From assembly GCF_009712225.1 (NCBI RefSeq), contig NZ_WASP01000010.1, forward strand, positions 279,894-312,692: a DNA stretch of 32,799 bases, in the 5' to 3' direction. Below the pieces are notes generated by a model. The model saw only the letters and a program-made list of their open reading frames with translations, had not been told where the DNA came from and did not search any database. The position numbers and the translations under genes are program-made. Positions 24,337-32,038 of the stretch are shown piece after piece. Numbering within the stretch: position 1 is the first letter of the stretch; each line of letters starts with the position of its first letter. The stretch is from Desulfovibrio sp. GTDB taxonomy: Bacteria > Desulfobacterota > Desulfovibrionia > Desulfovibrionales > Desulfovibrionaceae.

Positions 24337-25677
24337 ATGGACGAAAGCTCAAAGCAAAAATACGTTCCTTCCAAAAGCGAAATGCGCAAGGTTGTTCTTG
24401 CCAGTCTGCTTGGCGCAACCATTGAATGGTACGATTTTTTCCTCTACGGCGTTGTTGCGGGCATTGTCTTCAACAAACTCTACTTTCCTACTTCTGACCC
24501 CTATCTGGGAACCATCATGGCATACAGCACCTTTGCCATTGGTTACCTGGCGCGCCCCCTTGGCGGTTTTATTTTTGGCCATTACGGCGACAAGCTTGGC
24601 CGCAAACGCATGCTCATACTCACCATGCTCATCATGGGTGTAGCCACGGTAGGCATCGGCCTTGTGCCCACCTATGCCTCCATAGGCATTGCCGCGCCCA
24701 TCATCCTGCAGACGCTGCGCCTGTGTCAGGGCCTTGGCCTTGGCGGCGAATGGGGCGGCGCTGTGCTTATGACATATGAATATGCAAGCCCGCGCCAAAA
24801 GGCCTTTTACGCCAGTATTCCCCAGATGGGTCTTGCGACTGGCCTGTGCCTTTCCTCTGGCATGGTGGCCCTGCTGTCGTGGCTGCTGGACAACGAGCAG
24901 TTCCTTGCCTGGGGCTGGCGCTTTGCCTTTCTTGTGAGTGTGGTGCTTATTGGCATTGCCCTGTACGTGCGTACCCACATTCTTGAAACGCCCGAATTCC
25001 GCAAGGTTCAGGAAGACGGCGAGACCAGCAAAAAAACCCTGCCCATCGTTGCCGTTTGCAAAAATTATCCCCTCAATATTGCTCTTGGGGTGGGCGCCCG
25101 CTGGATTGACGGCGTGTTCTTCAACGTGCTGGCGGTCTTTTCCATCACCTACCTTGTGCAGCAGCTGCACACCTCGCGCACAGAGGCCCTTACGGCCGTA
25201 ATGTTTGCCGCCTTGCTCATGTGCCCCTTCATTCTTATTGCGGGTCGTCTGGCTGACCGCTTTGGCCGCGGGCGCATCTATGGGCTCGCCAGCCTCGCCT
25301 GCGGCATCTCTGTATTCCCCTCATTCTGGCTTATGCAGAACAGTGGCGGCAGCATGTTCCTGATCGGTGTAGCCATTGCAATTCCGCTGAGCATCTTCTA
25401 TGCGGGTGTTTTCGGGCCTGAAGCAGCGCTTTTTTCTGATCTGTTTCCCGCAAAGGTCCGTTACACGGGCATTTCCATAGTTTACCAGTTCCCCGGATTT
25501 CTGGTTGCCGGCATAGTGCCCGGGCTCTGCACAGTGCTTATCCAGTGGAAGGATGGCGACCCCTTCTACATCTGCATATTTGTGCTCATTGCAGCTGCAA
25601 CCAGTGCCTTCTCTGCCTTTACCATCCAGGCGCGCCACAACAGGGCGGCACAGGCAGCAGGAGCCGTACAGGATTAA
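24337..25677 (+). CDS. MHS-family MFS proton symporter (organic acid/osmolyte type)
   Basis: 446-residue, 12-TM transporter. The metabolite:H+ symporter signatures are LLGATIEWYDFFLYGVVAGI in TM1, FGHYGDKLGRKRMLILT in loop 2-3, LRLCQGLGLGGEWGGAVLM in TM4, and RLADRFGRGRIYGL in loop 8-9. Characterised MHS proteins import citrate, alpha-ketoglutarate, shikimate, proline/betaine or dicarboxylates, and the substrate cannot be fixed here. The start at 24337 follows GGAGGG by 8 bases; the frame extends up to a TTG at 24268 but without a ribosome binding site. The phosphodiesterase gene starts 4 bases after its stop, so they form an operon. Confidence 0.93.
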   Translation: MDESSKQKYVPSKSEMRKVVLASLLGATIEWYDFFLYGVVAGIVFNKLYFPTSDPYLGTIMAYSTFAIGYLARPLGGFIFGHYGDKLGRKRMLILTMLIMGVATVGIGLVPTYASIGIAAPIILQTLRLCQGLGLGGEWGGAVLMTYEYASPRQKAFYASIPQMGLATGLCLSSGMVALLSWLLDNEQFLAWGWRFAFLVSVVLIGIALYVRTHILETPEFRKVQEDGETSKKTLPIVAVCKNYPLNIALGVGARWIDGVFFNVLAVFSITYLVQQLHTSRTEALTAVMFAALLMCPFILIAGRLADRFGRGRIYGLASLACGISVFPSFWLMQNSGGSMFLIGVAIAIPLSIFYAGVFGPEAALFSDLFPAKVRYTGISIVYQFPGFLVAGIVPGLCTVLIQWKDGDPFYICIFVLIAAATSAFSAFTIQARHNRAAQAAGAVQD

Positions 25678-25681
25678 CGCC

Positions 25682-26503
25682 ATGCGAATCTTGCAACTCT
25701 CAGATACGCACCTGCGAGGCGACAACAGCCTGTCTTTTGGTGTGGTTGATACCCGGCGCTGCCTGGACGAGGCCGCTGCACACCTGAAAAATCTTGTGCA
25801 GAAGCCGGATGCAATTGTTATCACGGGTGATCTGGCCGATAGCGGAGACCTGAACGCATACCACATTCTGCACGACGAACTGGCCCCCCTGGGGCTGCCC
25901 GTATACGCCGTGCCCGGCAACCACGACAGGCGCGACCGCATGCAGGCGGTAATGCCACAGTGGTGCCCCGCCATGCAGGATATTGCGCCCTTCCTCTGCT
26001 ACACAGTTGAGCACAACGCCCTGCGCATGATCATGATGGACAGCATGAGCCCAGGCTCGCATTCCGGCCACTGCCACAAGGAAACTGCCAACTGGCTTGA
26101 ACGCGAACTGGCCAAACGCCCGCAAACGCCCACCCTGCTGTTCATGCACCATCCGCCCTTTGTCACCGGCATGGGCGCCATGGACGAACCCTTTGAAAAT
26201 GTGGAAAGGTTTGCGCAGATTGTCAGCAGCAACCCGCAGCTGCGCCTGTGTTTCGGGCACATGCACCGGCCCATAGTGACCATGTGGCAGGGCAGCGTTG
26301 CCATGACAGCCCCTGCCGTATCCATGCAGATAGACCTGGATCTCTCAGCCGAGGGTGGCGATACCTTCCGCATGGAAACACCGGGCTACCTGCTGCACCA
26401 TTTTGACAAGGGCGTGTGGAATTCGCACATCTGCCAGATTGCCGTGCAAGCCACATTTGCAGGCCCGTACCCATTTGCGGGTTCGGTGAATCCCACGCAG
26501 TAA
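25682..26503 (+). CDS. Class III metallophosphoesterase, GpdQ-like (glycerophosphodiesterase/CpdA family)
   Basis: 273-residue binuclear metal phosphodiesterase. The metal ligands are in order: MRILQLSDTH (D8, H10), VITGDLADSGD, VPGNHDRR, LLFMHHPPF and LCFGHMHRP. The overall layout resembles GpdQ, which cleaves glycerophosphodiesters, more than Icc/CpdA cAMP phosphodiesterases, but the two are close relatives and the choice is not firm. No signal peptide. It is the second gene of the LacI-controlled operon after the MHS transporter, suggesting the transporter brings in a phosphodiester or related metabolite (inference). A strong terminator follows. Confidence 0.9.
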   Translation: MRILQLSDTHLRGDNSLSFGVVDTRRCLDEAAAHLKNLVQKPDAIVITGDLADSGDLNAYHILHDELAPLGLPVYAVPGNHDRRDRMQAVMPQWCPAMQDIAPFLCYTVEHNALRMIMMDSMSPGSHSGHCHKETANWLERELAKRPQTPTLLFMHHPPFVTGMGAMDEPFENVERFAQIVSSNPQLRLCFGHMHRPIVTMWQGSVAMTAPAVSMQIDLDLSAEGGDTFRMETPGYLLHHFDKGVWNSHICQIAVQATFAGPYPFAGSVNPTQ

Positions 26504-26533
26504 TATCTCCAGACATGAACACCCCACTCTAGC

Positions 26534-26580
26534 TGGCCGGGGCTGCCGATACCATGTTGGCAGCCCCGGCCATGTTTTTT
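26534..26580 (+). terminator. Rho-independent terminator of the transporter-phosphodiesterase operon
   Basis: A perfect 14-bp stem, TGGCCGGGGCTGCC with GGCAGCCCCGGCCA, surrounds an 11-nt loop. TG and six T follow. Confidence 0.95.
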
Positions 26581-26724
26581 CGGTGCGATCTTGCAGGGCT
26601 GCCCCTCTGATTTCTGCAAAATATTTGCGCAGGCTACAAGCTCAGCCGCAATTATATTTCATACATTTCAGTCTGCTTGAGCTGGAGGAATGGCGTCGCA
26701 TAAAAATTCCGGTGTTCGCAGACA

Positions 26725-26760
26725 TTGACAGCACTAGACGACCGGTCTAATTATTAAGTC
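26725..26760 (+). promoter_or_regulatory. tetR-type promoter and operator; leaderless start predicted
   Basis: -35 TTGACA (26725-26730), 17 bp, -10 TAATTA (26748-26753), then 7 bases to the ATG at 26761. The spacer contains the dyad TAGAC-GACCG-GTCTA (26735-26749). The segment from 26740 to 26760 matches the flavin reductase operator (minus strand 29412-29393) except for one extra T. No Shine-Dalgarno sequence is present. Confidence 0.75.
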
Positions 26761-27345
26761 ATGAAAGAAAATGCACGGGATAAAATAATCGCAACTGGCG
26801 TTGATATGGTTGCCATCTCTGGGTTTAATGCTACCGGAATCGAGTCTATTCTCAAGGCCGCTGGCGTACCCAAGGGATCGTTTTATCACCATTTTGGCTC
26901 CAAGGAAAATTTTGGCATCGAGGTTATCAACCTTTTTGCTGAAAGATACGCGCAAAAGCTACGCAGTTTTTTTGACGATCATAACGTTGAGCCGCTTGAA
27001 CGTATACGCAACTATCTGGAGCACAGCATAGAACACCTGACCCAGGAGAATTTTTCCAAAGGTTGCCTGATTGGCAATCTGGGTCAGGAACTGGCCGACC
27101 AGAACGAACGCTTCAGGGACAGGCTGGCCGAAGTTTTTAACGACTGGCTGGCGCTTTTTGCCGATTGCCTGCAGCAGGCGCAGCAGGCTGGCTCGCTCAA
27201 TCCCCGGCTGGACACCCAGAAGCTGGCAAGTTTCCTGCTTTCAGGCTGGGAGGGAGCAATCCTGCGCGCCAAGGTAATGCGCTCGCCAGAGCCGCTTAAG
27301 CAGTTTGTTGGCATACTGTTCACAACAGTTTTAACAGCAGGGTAA
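26761..27345 (+). CDS. TetR-family repressor, NemR-like
   Basis: 194-residue regulator. The TetR HTH spans residues 1-50: ARDKIIATGVDMVAISGFNATGIESILKAAGVPKGSFYHHFGSKENFG. The C-terminal ligand domain has the TetR_C pattern of the NemR/AcuR group (GCLIGNLGQELADQNERFRDRL, LLSGWEGAILRAKVMRSPEPL). E. coli NemR senses electrophiles, methylglyoxal and hypochlorous acid through cysteines; here Cys is sparse (GCLIGN, ADCLQQ), so a small-ligand or limited thiol mechanism is open. It lies 63 bases upstream of a DJ-1/PfpI gene and shares its operator with a flavin reductase-nitroreductase operon. The most likely role is repressing these detoxification genes and itself. Confidence 0.92.
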   Translation: MKENARDKIIATGVDMVAISGFNATGIESILKAAGVPKGSFYHHFGSKENFGIEVINLFAERYAQKLRSFFDDHNVEPLERIRNYLEHSIEHLTQENFSKGCLIGNLGQELADQNERFRDRLAEVFNDWLALFADCLQQAQQAGSLNPRLDTQKLASFLLSGWEGAILRAKVMRSPEPLKQFVGILFTTVLTAG

Positions 27346-27408
27346 TTTTTACGCCGCACCACACTATCGCGCGGCAACCCATGCAACACATACACAACGA
27401 GAATGACC

Positions 27409-28074
27409 ATGAACGCACAAAAAAACATACTTATGGTTACCACCAGCGCCGATGCCCTTACAAATGGCAGAAAAACAGGCGTGTGGCTTGAAGAAATAGC
27501 GGTTCCGTATCTTGCTCTGGCAAAAACCGGTGCCTCCATAACGGTTGCCAGCCCCAAGGGCGGAGCGGTGCCCATTGACCCGCACAGCCTTGACGATACC
27601 TCGGTTGCCAAATGGCCTGATATCATGGAACTTCTTAAAAACTCTGCTCCGCTCAGGAATATTCAGGCCGACGGATTTGATGCCATTTTTCTGCCCGGCG
27701 GGCACGGCACCATGATGGATTTTGCCACCGATGCAGAGCTCAAGCGCCTTTTGCTCGACTTTACAAAAGCCGACAAGATTATTGCAGCCGTGTGCCACGG
27801 CCCTGCTGGCCTGGTGGGCGCAAAGAAGCCCGACGGTACTCCGCTGGTAGCGGGCAAAACCATCACGGCCTTTACTGACGAAGAAGAAATAGCCGTGCAG
27901 CTTGAGAAGGTCGTGCCCTTCATGCTTGAAACGACCCTGCGCGCCGAAGGTGCAAACTTTGTTGGCGGCCCCCAGTGGGCTCCGCATGTGGAGGTGGACG
28001 GCAACCTCATCACCGGGCAAAACCCTGCCTCCAGCGAGGCCATTGCCCACGCAGTGCTTGAGCACCTGCACTAG
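27409..28074 (+). CDS. DJ-1/PfpI-family protein (Hsp31-like, candidate glyoxalase III)
   Basis: 221-residue type-1 glutamine-amidotransferase-fold protein. The nucleophile elbow AAVCHGPAGL gives Cys129 next to His130. GVWLEEI supplies the Glu near 28, and DAIFLPGGHGTMMDF is the oxyanion region. C-terminal GGPQWAPHVEVDGNLITGQNPASS matches the Hsp31/YajL branch. Relatives detoxify methylglyoxal without glutathione, act as chaperones, or are proposed protein deglycases (a disputed activity). Being in the tetR operon fits a carbonyl stress role. ATG at 27409 is preferred, since GAGA ends 6 bases before it; an in-frame ATG at 27403 touches that site. Confidence 0.92.
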   Translation: MNAQKNILMVTTSADALTNGRKTGVWLEEIAVPYLALAKTGASITVASPKGGAVPIDPHSLDDTSVAKWPDIMELLKNSAPLRNIQADGFDAIFLPGGHGTMMDFATDAELKRLLLDFTKADKIIAAVCHGPAGLVGAKKPDGTPLVAGKTITAFTDEEEIAVQLEKVVPFMLETTLRAEGANFVGGPQWAPHVEVDGNLITGQNPASSEAIAHAVLEHLH

Positions 28075-28093
28075 ATTCTGCAAGCGACAATTG

Positions 28094-28133
28094 AAAAACC
28101 CGGCTCCCCAATTTATGGGCAGTCGGGTTTTTT
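28094..28133. terminator. Terminator between the DJ-1 gene and the convergent nitroreductase gene
   Basis: AAAACCCG at the base pairs with CGGGTTTTTT; inner short pairings extend the stem around a ~12-nt loop. A and T runs flank both sides, so it can act in both directions. Confidence 0.8.
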
Positions 28134-28178
28134 GTATTCAGGCCCGCCAGCATGCTGGCGAGCCCATGATGTCTCAGG

Positions 28179-28676
28179 TTACCTTATGTAATGGATGCGC
28201 TCGGCCTTGAATCGATCTTGTGGGTCTTTTTCTTCAGCCGGATAGCCCATGGGAAAAATGGCAAACGCGCGTTGCCCAGCCTCTATGGGCAGAATTTTTT
28301 CCACCATCGCCATGCGGTCTTCTTCGGGGGCAACGCCAAGCCATACGCCTCCCAGGCCCACAGACTGCGCGGCCAGCCACAGATTTTCCATGGCGATGGC
28401 CAGGTCAATCTGCGCGTATTGCGGAAAACGGCAGCCGTCCTCGTGGTAGGCGGTCACAATAGCCATGGGGGCGTGTGCCGCACAGCCCGCATAAGGGCTT
28501 ATCTGCGACAGGGCCTGCAGTTTTTCCCTGGAGGTCACCACATAAAAATCCCAGGGCTGCTGGTTCCCAGCCGAGGGCGCGGCCATTGCGGCGCGCAGTA
28601 CCTTTTCCAGTTTTTCGTCCTCTACGGGGCGGTCTTCAAACTTACGCACGCTGACCCTGTGGAATATCTCTTTCAT
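28179..28676 (-). CDS. Nitroreductase-family FMN flavoprotein
   Basis: 165-residue FMN-dependent NAD(P)H oxidoreductase. Family motifs are VSVRKFEDRPVEDEKLEKVLRAA (FMN phosphate side), APSAGNQQPWDFYVV, IDLAIAMENLWLAAQSVGLGGVWLGV and IFPMGYPAEEK. It is shorter than the ~215-residue NfsB type and matches the compact branch common in anaerobes, which reduces nitroaromatics, quinones or flavins. It is encoded 42 bases after the flavin reductase gene on the same strand, has AGGAGG just before the ATG, and so forms an operon under the TetR operator. Confidence 0.93.
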   Translation of the reverse strand: MKEIFHRVSVRKFEDRPVEDEKLEKVLRAAMAAPSAGNQQPWDFYVVTSREKLQALSQISPYAGCAAHAPMAIVTAYHEDGCRFPQYAQIDLAIAMENLWLAAQSVGLGGVWLGVAPEEDRMAMVEKILPIEAGQRAFAIFPMGYPAEEKDPQDRFKAERIHYIR

Positions 28677-28718
28677 ATGATCCTCCTGCTGGTTGCGTCG
28701 TAACCCTTTGGAACATTT

Positions 28719-29258
28719 TTATTCAAGAATATAGGCGCTGACAATCTCGCCATAATAGGCAATGTGTGCGTCCCGGTTTGCGCCCACCGCCGAACCGTCC
28801 ACATCCTGCGGATAACACTTTGTTCTGTAGTCTTCGATCAGGGCCGGGAGCTCCTGCTTTTGCTGGTACACGATTTTGCATTCCAGGGTAAGGGGGAGTT
28901 CTTTGACCGCAGGCACGGAAACAATTTCTGAATCAATCAGCGTAAGCCCGGCCTCCCTGATTTTATCAAGGTTACGGCCACATTTTGTACCACAAATGCC
29001 CAGAATTTTTTTGCTATAATCGCCAAAAGGAATATTGACCGTAAATTCGGGATTTTTGTCGAGCAGTTCACGGGTAAATCGGTGCTCACGAATAAAGGCC
29101 ACAAAGATGGGGGTTGACCACTCAATGCCAAGGGTTCCCCAGCCGATGGTCATGCTGTTGACCCTGTCGCCAGCCTTGGAGGTGAGCAAAATACCCTTGG
29201 GCAGGGCTTCAAGAATATTTTTGGCGTAATCGGCAACTTCAATTTTTTTTCTTTCCAT
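28719..29258 (-). CDS. Flavin reductase-like FMN-binding split-barrel protein
   Basis: 179-residue protein of the flavin reductase/HpaC split-barrel fold. Typical segments are LPKGILLTSKAGDRVNSMTIGWGTLGIEWSTPIFVAFIREHRFTRELLDKNPEFTVNIP and ILGICGTKCGRNLDKIREAGLTL, with a C-terminal HIAYYGEIVSAYI. The Cys-containing CGTKCGRN loop is common in clostridial and Desulfovibrio homologues. Such proteins bind FMN and may pass electrons to partners or supply reduced flavin, plausibly to the nitroreductase encoded next. It is the first gene of the pair, with a ~135-nt predicted leader from the palindromic promoter at 29393-29426. Confidence 0.92.
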   Translation of the reverse strand: MERKKIEVADYAKNILEALPKGILLTSKAGDRVNSMTIGWGTLGIEWSTPIFVAFIREHRFTRELLDKNPEFTVNIPFGDYSKKILGICGTKCGRNLDKIREAGLTLIDSEIVSVPAVKELPLTLECKIVYQQKQELPALIEDYRTKCYPQDVDGSAVGANRDAHIAYYGEIVSAYILE

Positions 29259-29392
29259 GACTCACTTCGCTTGCTTTGATTATTTTTTATGCGGTTGTGC
29301 CAGAGGGCAAACCCAGAGTGGGTACAACTCTTCCAACTGGCTAAAATCACTGCCTCATTTCATTTGCCTGATATGGCTATTGCCAACCAGAC

Positions 29393-29426
29393 GACTTAAT
29401 ATTAGACCGGTCATATATTAAGTCAA
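29393..29426 (-). promoter_or_regulatory. TetR-controlled promoter of the flavin reductase operon: 32-bp palindrome
   Basis: Bases 29393-29424 form a palindrome in which 28 of 32 positions are symmetric: GACTTAATAT, two unpaired bases, GACCGGTC core, two unpaired bases, ATATTAAGTC. On the minus strand the same DNA supplies -35 TTGACT (29426-29421) and -10 TAATAT (29404-29399) with a 16-bp spacer. The core plus right arm recur in front of the tetR gene. Confidence 0.82.
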
Positions 29427-29678
29427 GTGACGACAGTCGCAACGGGTGACCGACCAACCCGCGACGCAGGTCATGGCATGATATTTTTGCAAAATCAGGC
29501 AAGTAAATTGGAGAATTGTGCTAGCGAACAGCCACCAAGCAAGAGTAAAAGATATACAAAGTTGCATCCCCCGCGTGATCAATGACCGTTGGGGCGCATA
29601 TACGGGCATTTTGCAGCGGCATATGTCAGCTGCCCTGCACAAAGCTGTTCTTTGTTTCAGTTCTGCCCGATAACAATT

Positions 29679-29730
29679 TTTTGTTGCTGTTTTTTATTGT
29701 GCAACAAAATTTCCGTACGATTTTTATACT
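29679..29730 (+). promoter_or_regulatory. Inverted repeat and -10 element upstream of the DUF362 gene
   Basis: TTTTGTTGC (29679-29687) and GCAACAAAA (29701-29709) form a perfect 9-bp inverted repeat with a 13-bp spacer. A good -10, TATACT, lies at 29725-29730 and has no -35 match at 17-18 bp. The right half-site overlaps the expected -35 position. Binding by an unidentified regulator is inferred. Confidence 0.5.
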
Positions 29731-29754
29731 GCTAACCAGCAAAGGTAAGTACCC

Positions 29755-30888
29755 ATGGAAAAAGCAAAGGTGTATTTTACTGACTTTCGCACCAAGGCTT
29801 TTGGCGACGGCCTGCCGACCAAACTAAAAAAAATGATCAAAAAGGCGGGCATAGGCAATATTGACATGAAGGGCCGCTTTGTGGCCGTCAAGATGCACTT
29901 TGGCGAACTGGGCAATATCAGCTATCTGCGGCCCAACTACGCCCGGGCCGTGGTGGATACGGTAAAGGAACTGGGCGGCAAGCCCTTTCTGACCGACTGC
30001 AACACCATGTACCCCGGCAGCCGCAAAAATGCGCTGGAGCATCTGGAATGCGCCTGGCAAAACGGTTTTACCGCCCTTACGGTAAACTGCCCGATTCTCA
30101 TTGGCGATGGCCTCAAGGGTACGGACGAAGCCCTTGTGCCCGTTGAGGGCGGTGAATTTGTGAAAGAAGCCAAGATTGGCCGCGCCGTCATGGATGCCGA
30201 CGTCTTCATCAGCCTCACCCATTTCAAGGGTCATGAAATGACCGGTTTTGGCGGCGCAATCAAAAATATCGGTATGGGCTGCGGCTCGCGAGCTGGCAAG
30301 ACCGAGCAGCACAGCAACGGCAAGCCCAATATCGACGAAGCCCTGTGCGTGGGTTGCAAGGCATGTATCAAACAGTGCGCCAACAACGCACTGCACTTCA
30401 ATGCCGAAACCAAGAAAACCGTCATCAATCATGACAACTGCGTTGGTTGTGGCCGCTGCTTGGGCGCATGTAACTTTGACGCCATTTCTTTTGGCTTTAA
30501 CGCCGCCCTTGAAATGCTCAATTACAAAATGGCTGAATATACAAAGGCTGTGGTGCACGGACGCCCGCACTTCCACATTTCACTGATCGTGGATGTATCA
30601 CCCAACTGCGACTGTCACGGCGAAAACGACGTGCCGATTCTGCCCAACATTGGCATGTTTGCCTCGTTTGATCCGCTTGCCCTGGACCAGGCCTGTGTGG
30701 ACGCCTGCATGAAAGCCAAGCCCCTGCCGGGCAGCCAACTGGCGGAAAATCTGGGCAAGAAGGGTTTTGTGGACCACCACGACCACTTTAAAAACTCGCG
30801 CCCCGAATCAGAATGGCGCTCGTGCCTCGAACACGCGGAAAAGATCGGCCTCGGCACACGCGAGTACGAGCTTATCGTCGTGAAATAG
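29755..30888 (+). CDS. DUF362 protein with two [4Fe-4S] ferredoxin motifs
   Basis: 377-residue protein. Residues 1-180 are the DUF362 domain (VKMHFGELGNISYLRP, FLTDCNTMYPGSRKNALEHLE, SLTHFKGHEMTGFGGAIKNIGMGCGS). Then come two CxxCxxCxxxC motifs, CVGCKACIKQC (198-208) and CVGCGRCLGAC (229-239), each fit for a [4Fe-4S] cluster. The C-terminal part (DVSPNCDCHGENDVPILPNIGMFASFDPLALDQAC) closes the DUF362 fold. No signal peptide. Homologues are common in strict anaerobes, and their reaction is not established, but the cluster pair points to electron transfer. AAGG lies 9 bases before the ATG. It is probably a single-gene unit, with its own dyad-bearing promoter and a hairpin after the stop. Confidence 0.95.
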   Translation: MEKAKVYFTDFRTKAFGDGLPTKLKKMIKKAGIGNIDMKGRFVAVKMHFGELGNISYLRPNYARAVVDTVKELGGKPFLTDCNTMYPGSRKNALEHLECAWQNGFTALTVNCPILIGDGLKGTDEALVPVEGGEFVKEAKIGRAVMDADVFISLTHFKGHEMTGFGGAIKNIGMGCGSRAGKTEQHSNGKPNIDEALCVGCKACIKQCANNALHFNAETKKTVINHDNCVGCGRCLGACNFDAISFGFNAALEMLNYKMAEYTKAVVHGRPHFHISLIVDVSPNCDCHGENDVPILPNIGMFASFDPLALDQACVDACMKAKPLPGSQLAENLGKKGFVDHHDHFKNSRPESEWRSCLEHAEKIGLGTREYELIVVK

Positions 30889-30900
30889 TGCATTCAAAGA

Positions 30901-30937
30901 CAATAATGGCCGGCCTGTTTTCCGGCCATTGTTGTTT
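30901..30937 (+). terminator. Hairpin terminator after the DUF362 gene
   Basis: A 13-bp stem (AATGGCCGG with CCGGCCATT, extended by CAAT with GTTG including one G-T pair) surrounds an 8-nt loop. The T-run after it is short. Confidence 0.7.
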
Positions 30938-31011
30938 GCAGGGCAAACGGTCAATGTTTCAGCATCACCAGCAACAGCTGGCGGCAAACAACTTCACACA
31001 AGGAATTTCCC

Positions 31012-31896
31012 ATGTCCGACATGGCCGAACTGCTGGAAGAACTTGCAACCTTTGACGGCGGCTCAGTAAACTCCCCGCTCAGGGGCGTTCGTTTTTTCAA
31101 GAACACACAGCAGACACGCCGCAAACCCCTGCTCTACACGCCGGGCATTTGCATTGTTGCCTCTGGCTACAAGCTGGGGCATCTGGGCGGCAAGACATTT
31201 CGGTACGACGCGGGCAATTATCTTGTAACTTCGATATCCATGCCCTTTGAGTGCGAATCCTTCCCCAATGGCAATGAACCGTTGTTGGGCATGTTTATCG
31301 ATATCGACCTGGTGCAGCTTAACGACCTCATACGGCAGGTTGACCTGCACAGCGATCTGCATGTCAACGCAGCCAACGACTATCAGCTGGCCATCGGACC
31401 GTCCATTATGGATGAAGAAATGAAGGACGCCACCATCAGGCTGCTCAAGGTGCACCGCTCAGAACAGGAAACACGCATTCTTGGGCCTGCCTTTGTGCGT
31501 GAAATTCACTATCGGGCGCTGTGTGGCAGTCAGGCCCCAGTGCTGCTCTCTGCGGCGCGGGGCAACGGAACCATGGCTCAGGTCATGAACGCCATAGGTC
31601 TGATGGAACGCAGCTATCAGGACAAGTTTGATATCAAGCAACTGGCAGTATCGGCCCACATGAGCACATCTGCTTTTCATAAAGCATTCAAGGATATTAC
31701 AGCAGATTCCCCCCTGCAGTACCTCAAAAAAATCAGGCTGGCAAAGGCCCGCGACCTCATTGTGCAGCGTAAAATGCGTGCAAATCTGGCTGCCAGCGAG
31801 GTTGGATATGAGAGCCCATCGCAATTCAGCAGGGAATTTAAGCGGTATTTTGGCGAAAGCCCTGCGGATGTGAAGCGGGAGATCAGAACGACCTGA
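31012..31896 (+). CDS. AraC-family regulator (AraC_N type, YqhC-like)
   Basis: 294-residue regulator. Residues ~20-175 match the AraC_N domain of YqhC-type regulators (KPLLYTPGICIVASGYKLGHLGGKTFRYDAGNYLVTSISMPFECES). Residues ~190-290 hold the double HTH: FDIKQLAVSAHMSTSAFHKAFKDITADSPLQYLKKIRLAKARDLI, then AASEVGYESPSQFSREFKRYFGESPADVKRE. E. coli YqhC activates aldehyde reductases. No reductase gene lies directly beside it here, so its target is unknown; the nearby detoxification genes or a gene outside the window are options. AAGGAA about 6 bases upstream supports the start. Confidence 0.93.
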   Translation: MSDMAELLEELATFDGGSVNSPLRGVRFFKNTQQTRRKPLLYTPGICIVASGYKLGHLGGKTFRYDAGNYLVTSISMPFECESFPNGNEPLLGMFIDIDLVQLNDLIRQVDLHSDLHVNAANDYQLAIGPSIMDEEMKDATIRLLKVHRSEQETRILGPAFVREIHYRALCGSQAPVLLSAARGNGTMAQVMNAIGLMERSYQDKFDIKQLAVSAHMSTSAFHKAFKDITADSPLQYLKKIRLAKARDLIVQRKMRANLAASEVGYESPSQFSREFKRYFGESPADVKREIRTT

Positions 31897-32012
31897 GAGA
31901 GCGAGACAGCCTCCAGATGCGGCACAAATGAGGCCTAATGGAAGCTAGTCAAGCTGACTCCTCAGCACACCAACGGCTCTTCAAAAGCTGCTCATCTTCC
32001 ACGAAATGACTT

Positions 32013-32038
32013 GTTCCCGCAGCTTGAGCTGCGGGAAC
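32013..32038. repeat. Perfect 12-bp inverted repeat hairpin
   Basis: GTTCCCGCAGCT is followed by TG and its exact complement AGCTGCGGGAAC. There is no T-run on either side. The tight 2-nt gap means an RNA form would open to a 4-6-nt loop. Confidence 0.8.

Larger units (their letters stand above)
29259..29754. other. Divergent intergenic region between the flavin reductase and DUF362 genes
   Basis: Holds the TetR-type palindrome (29393-29424), a ~135-nt leader of the flavin reductase operon, and the DUF362 promoter elements near 29679-29730. No gene was seen in it; short frames here lack family features. Confidence 0.4.
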
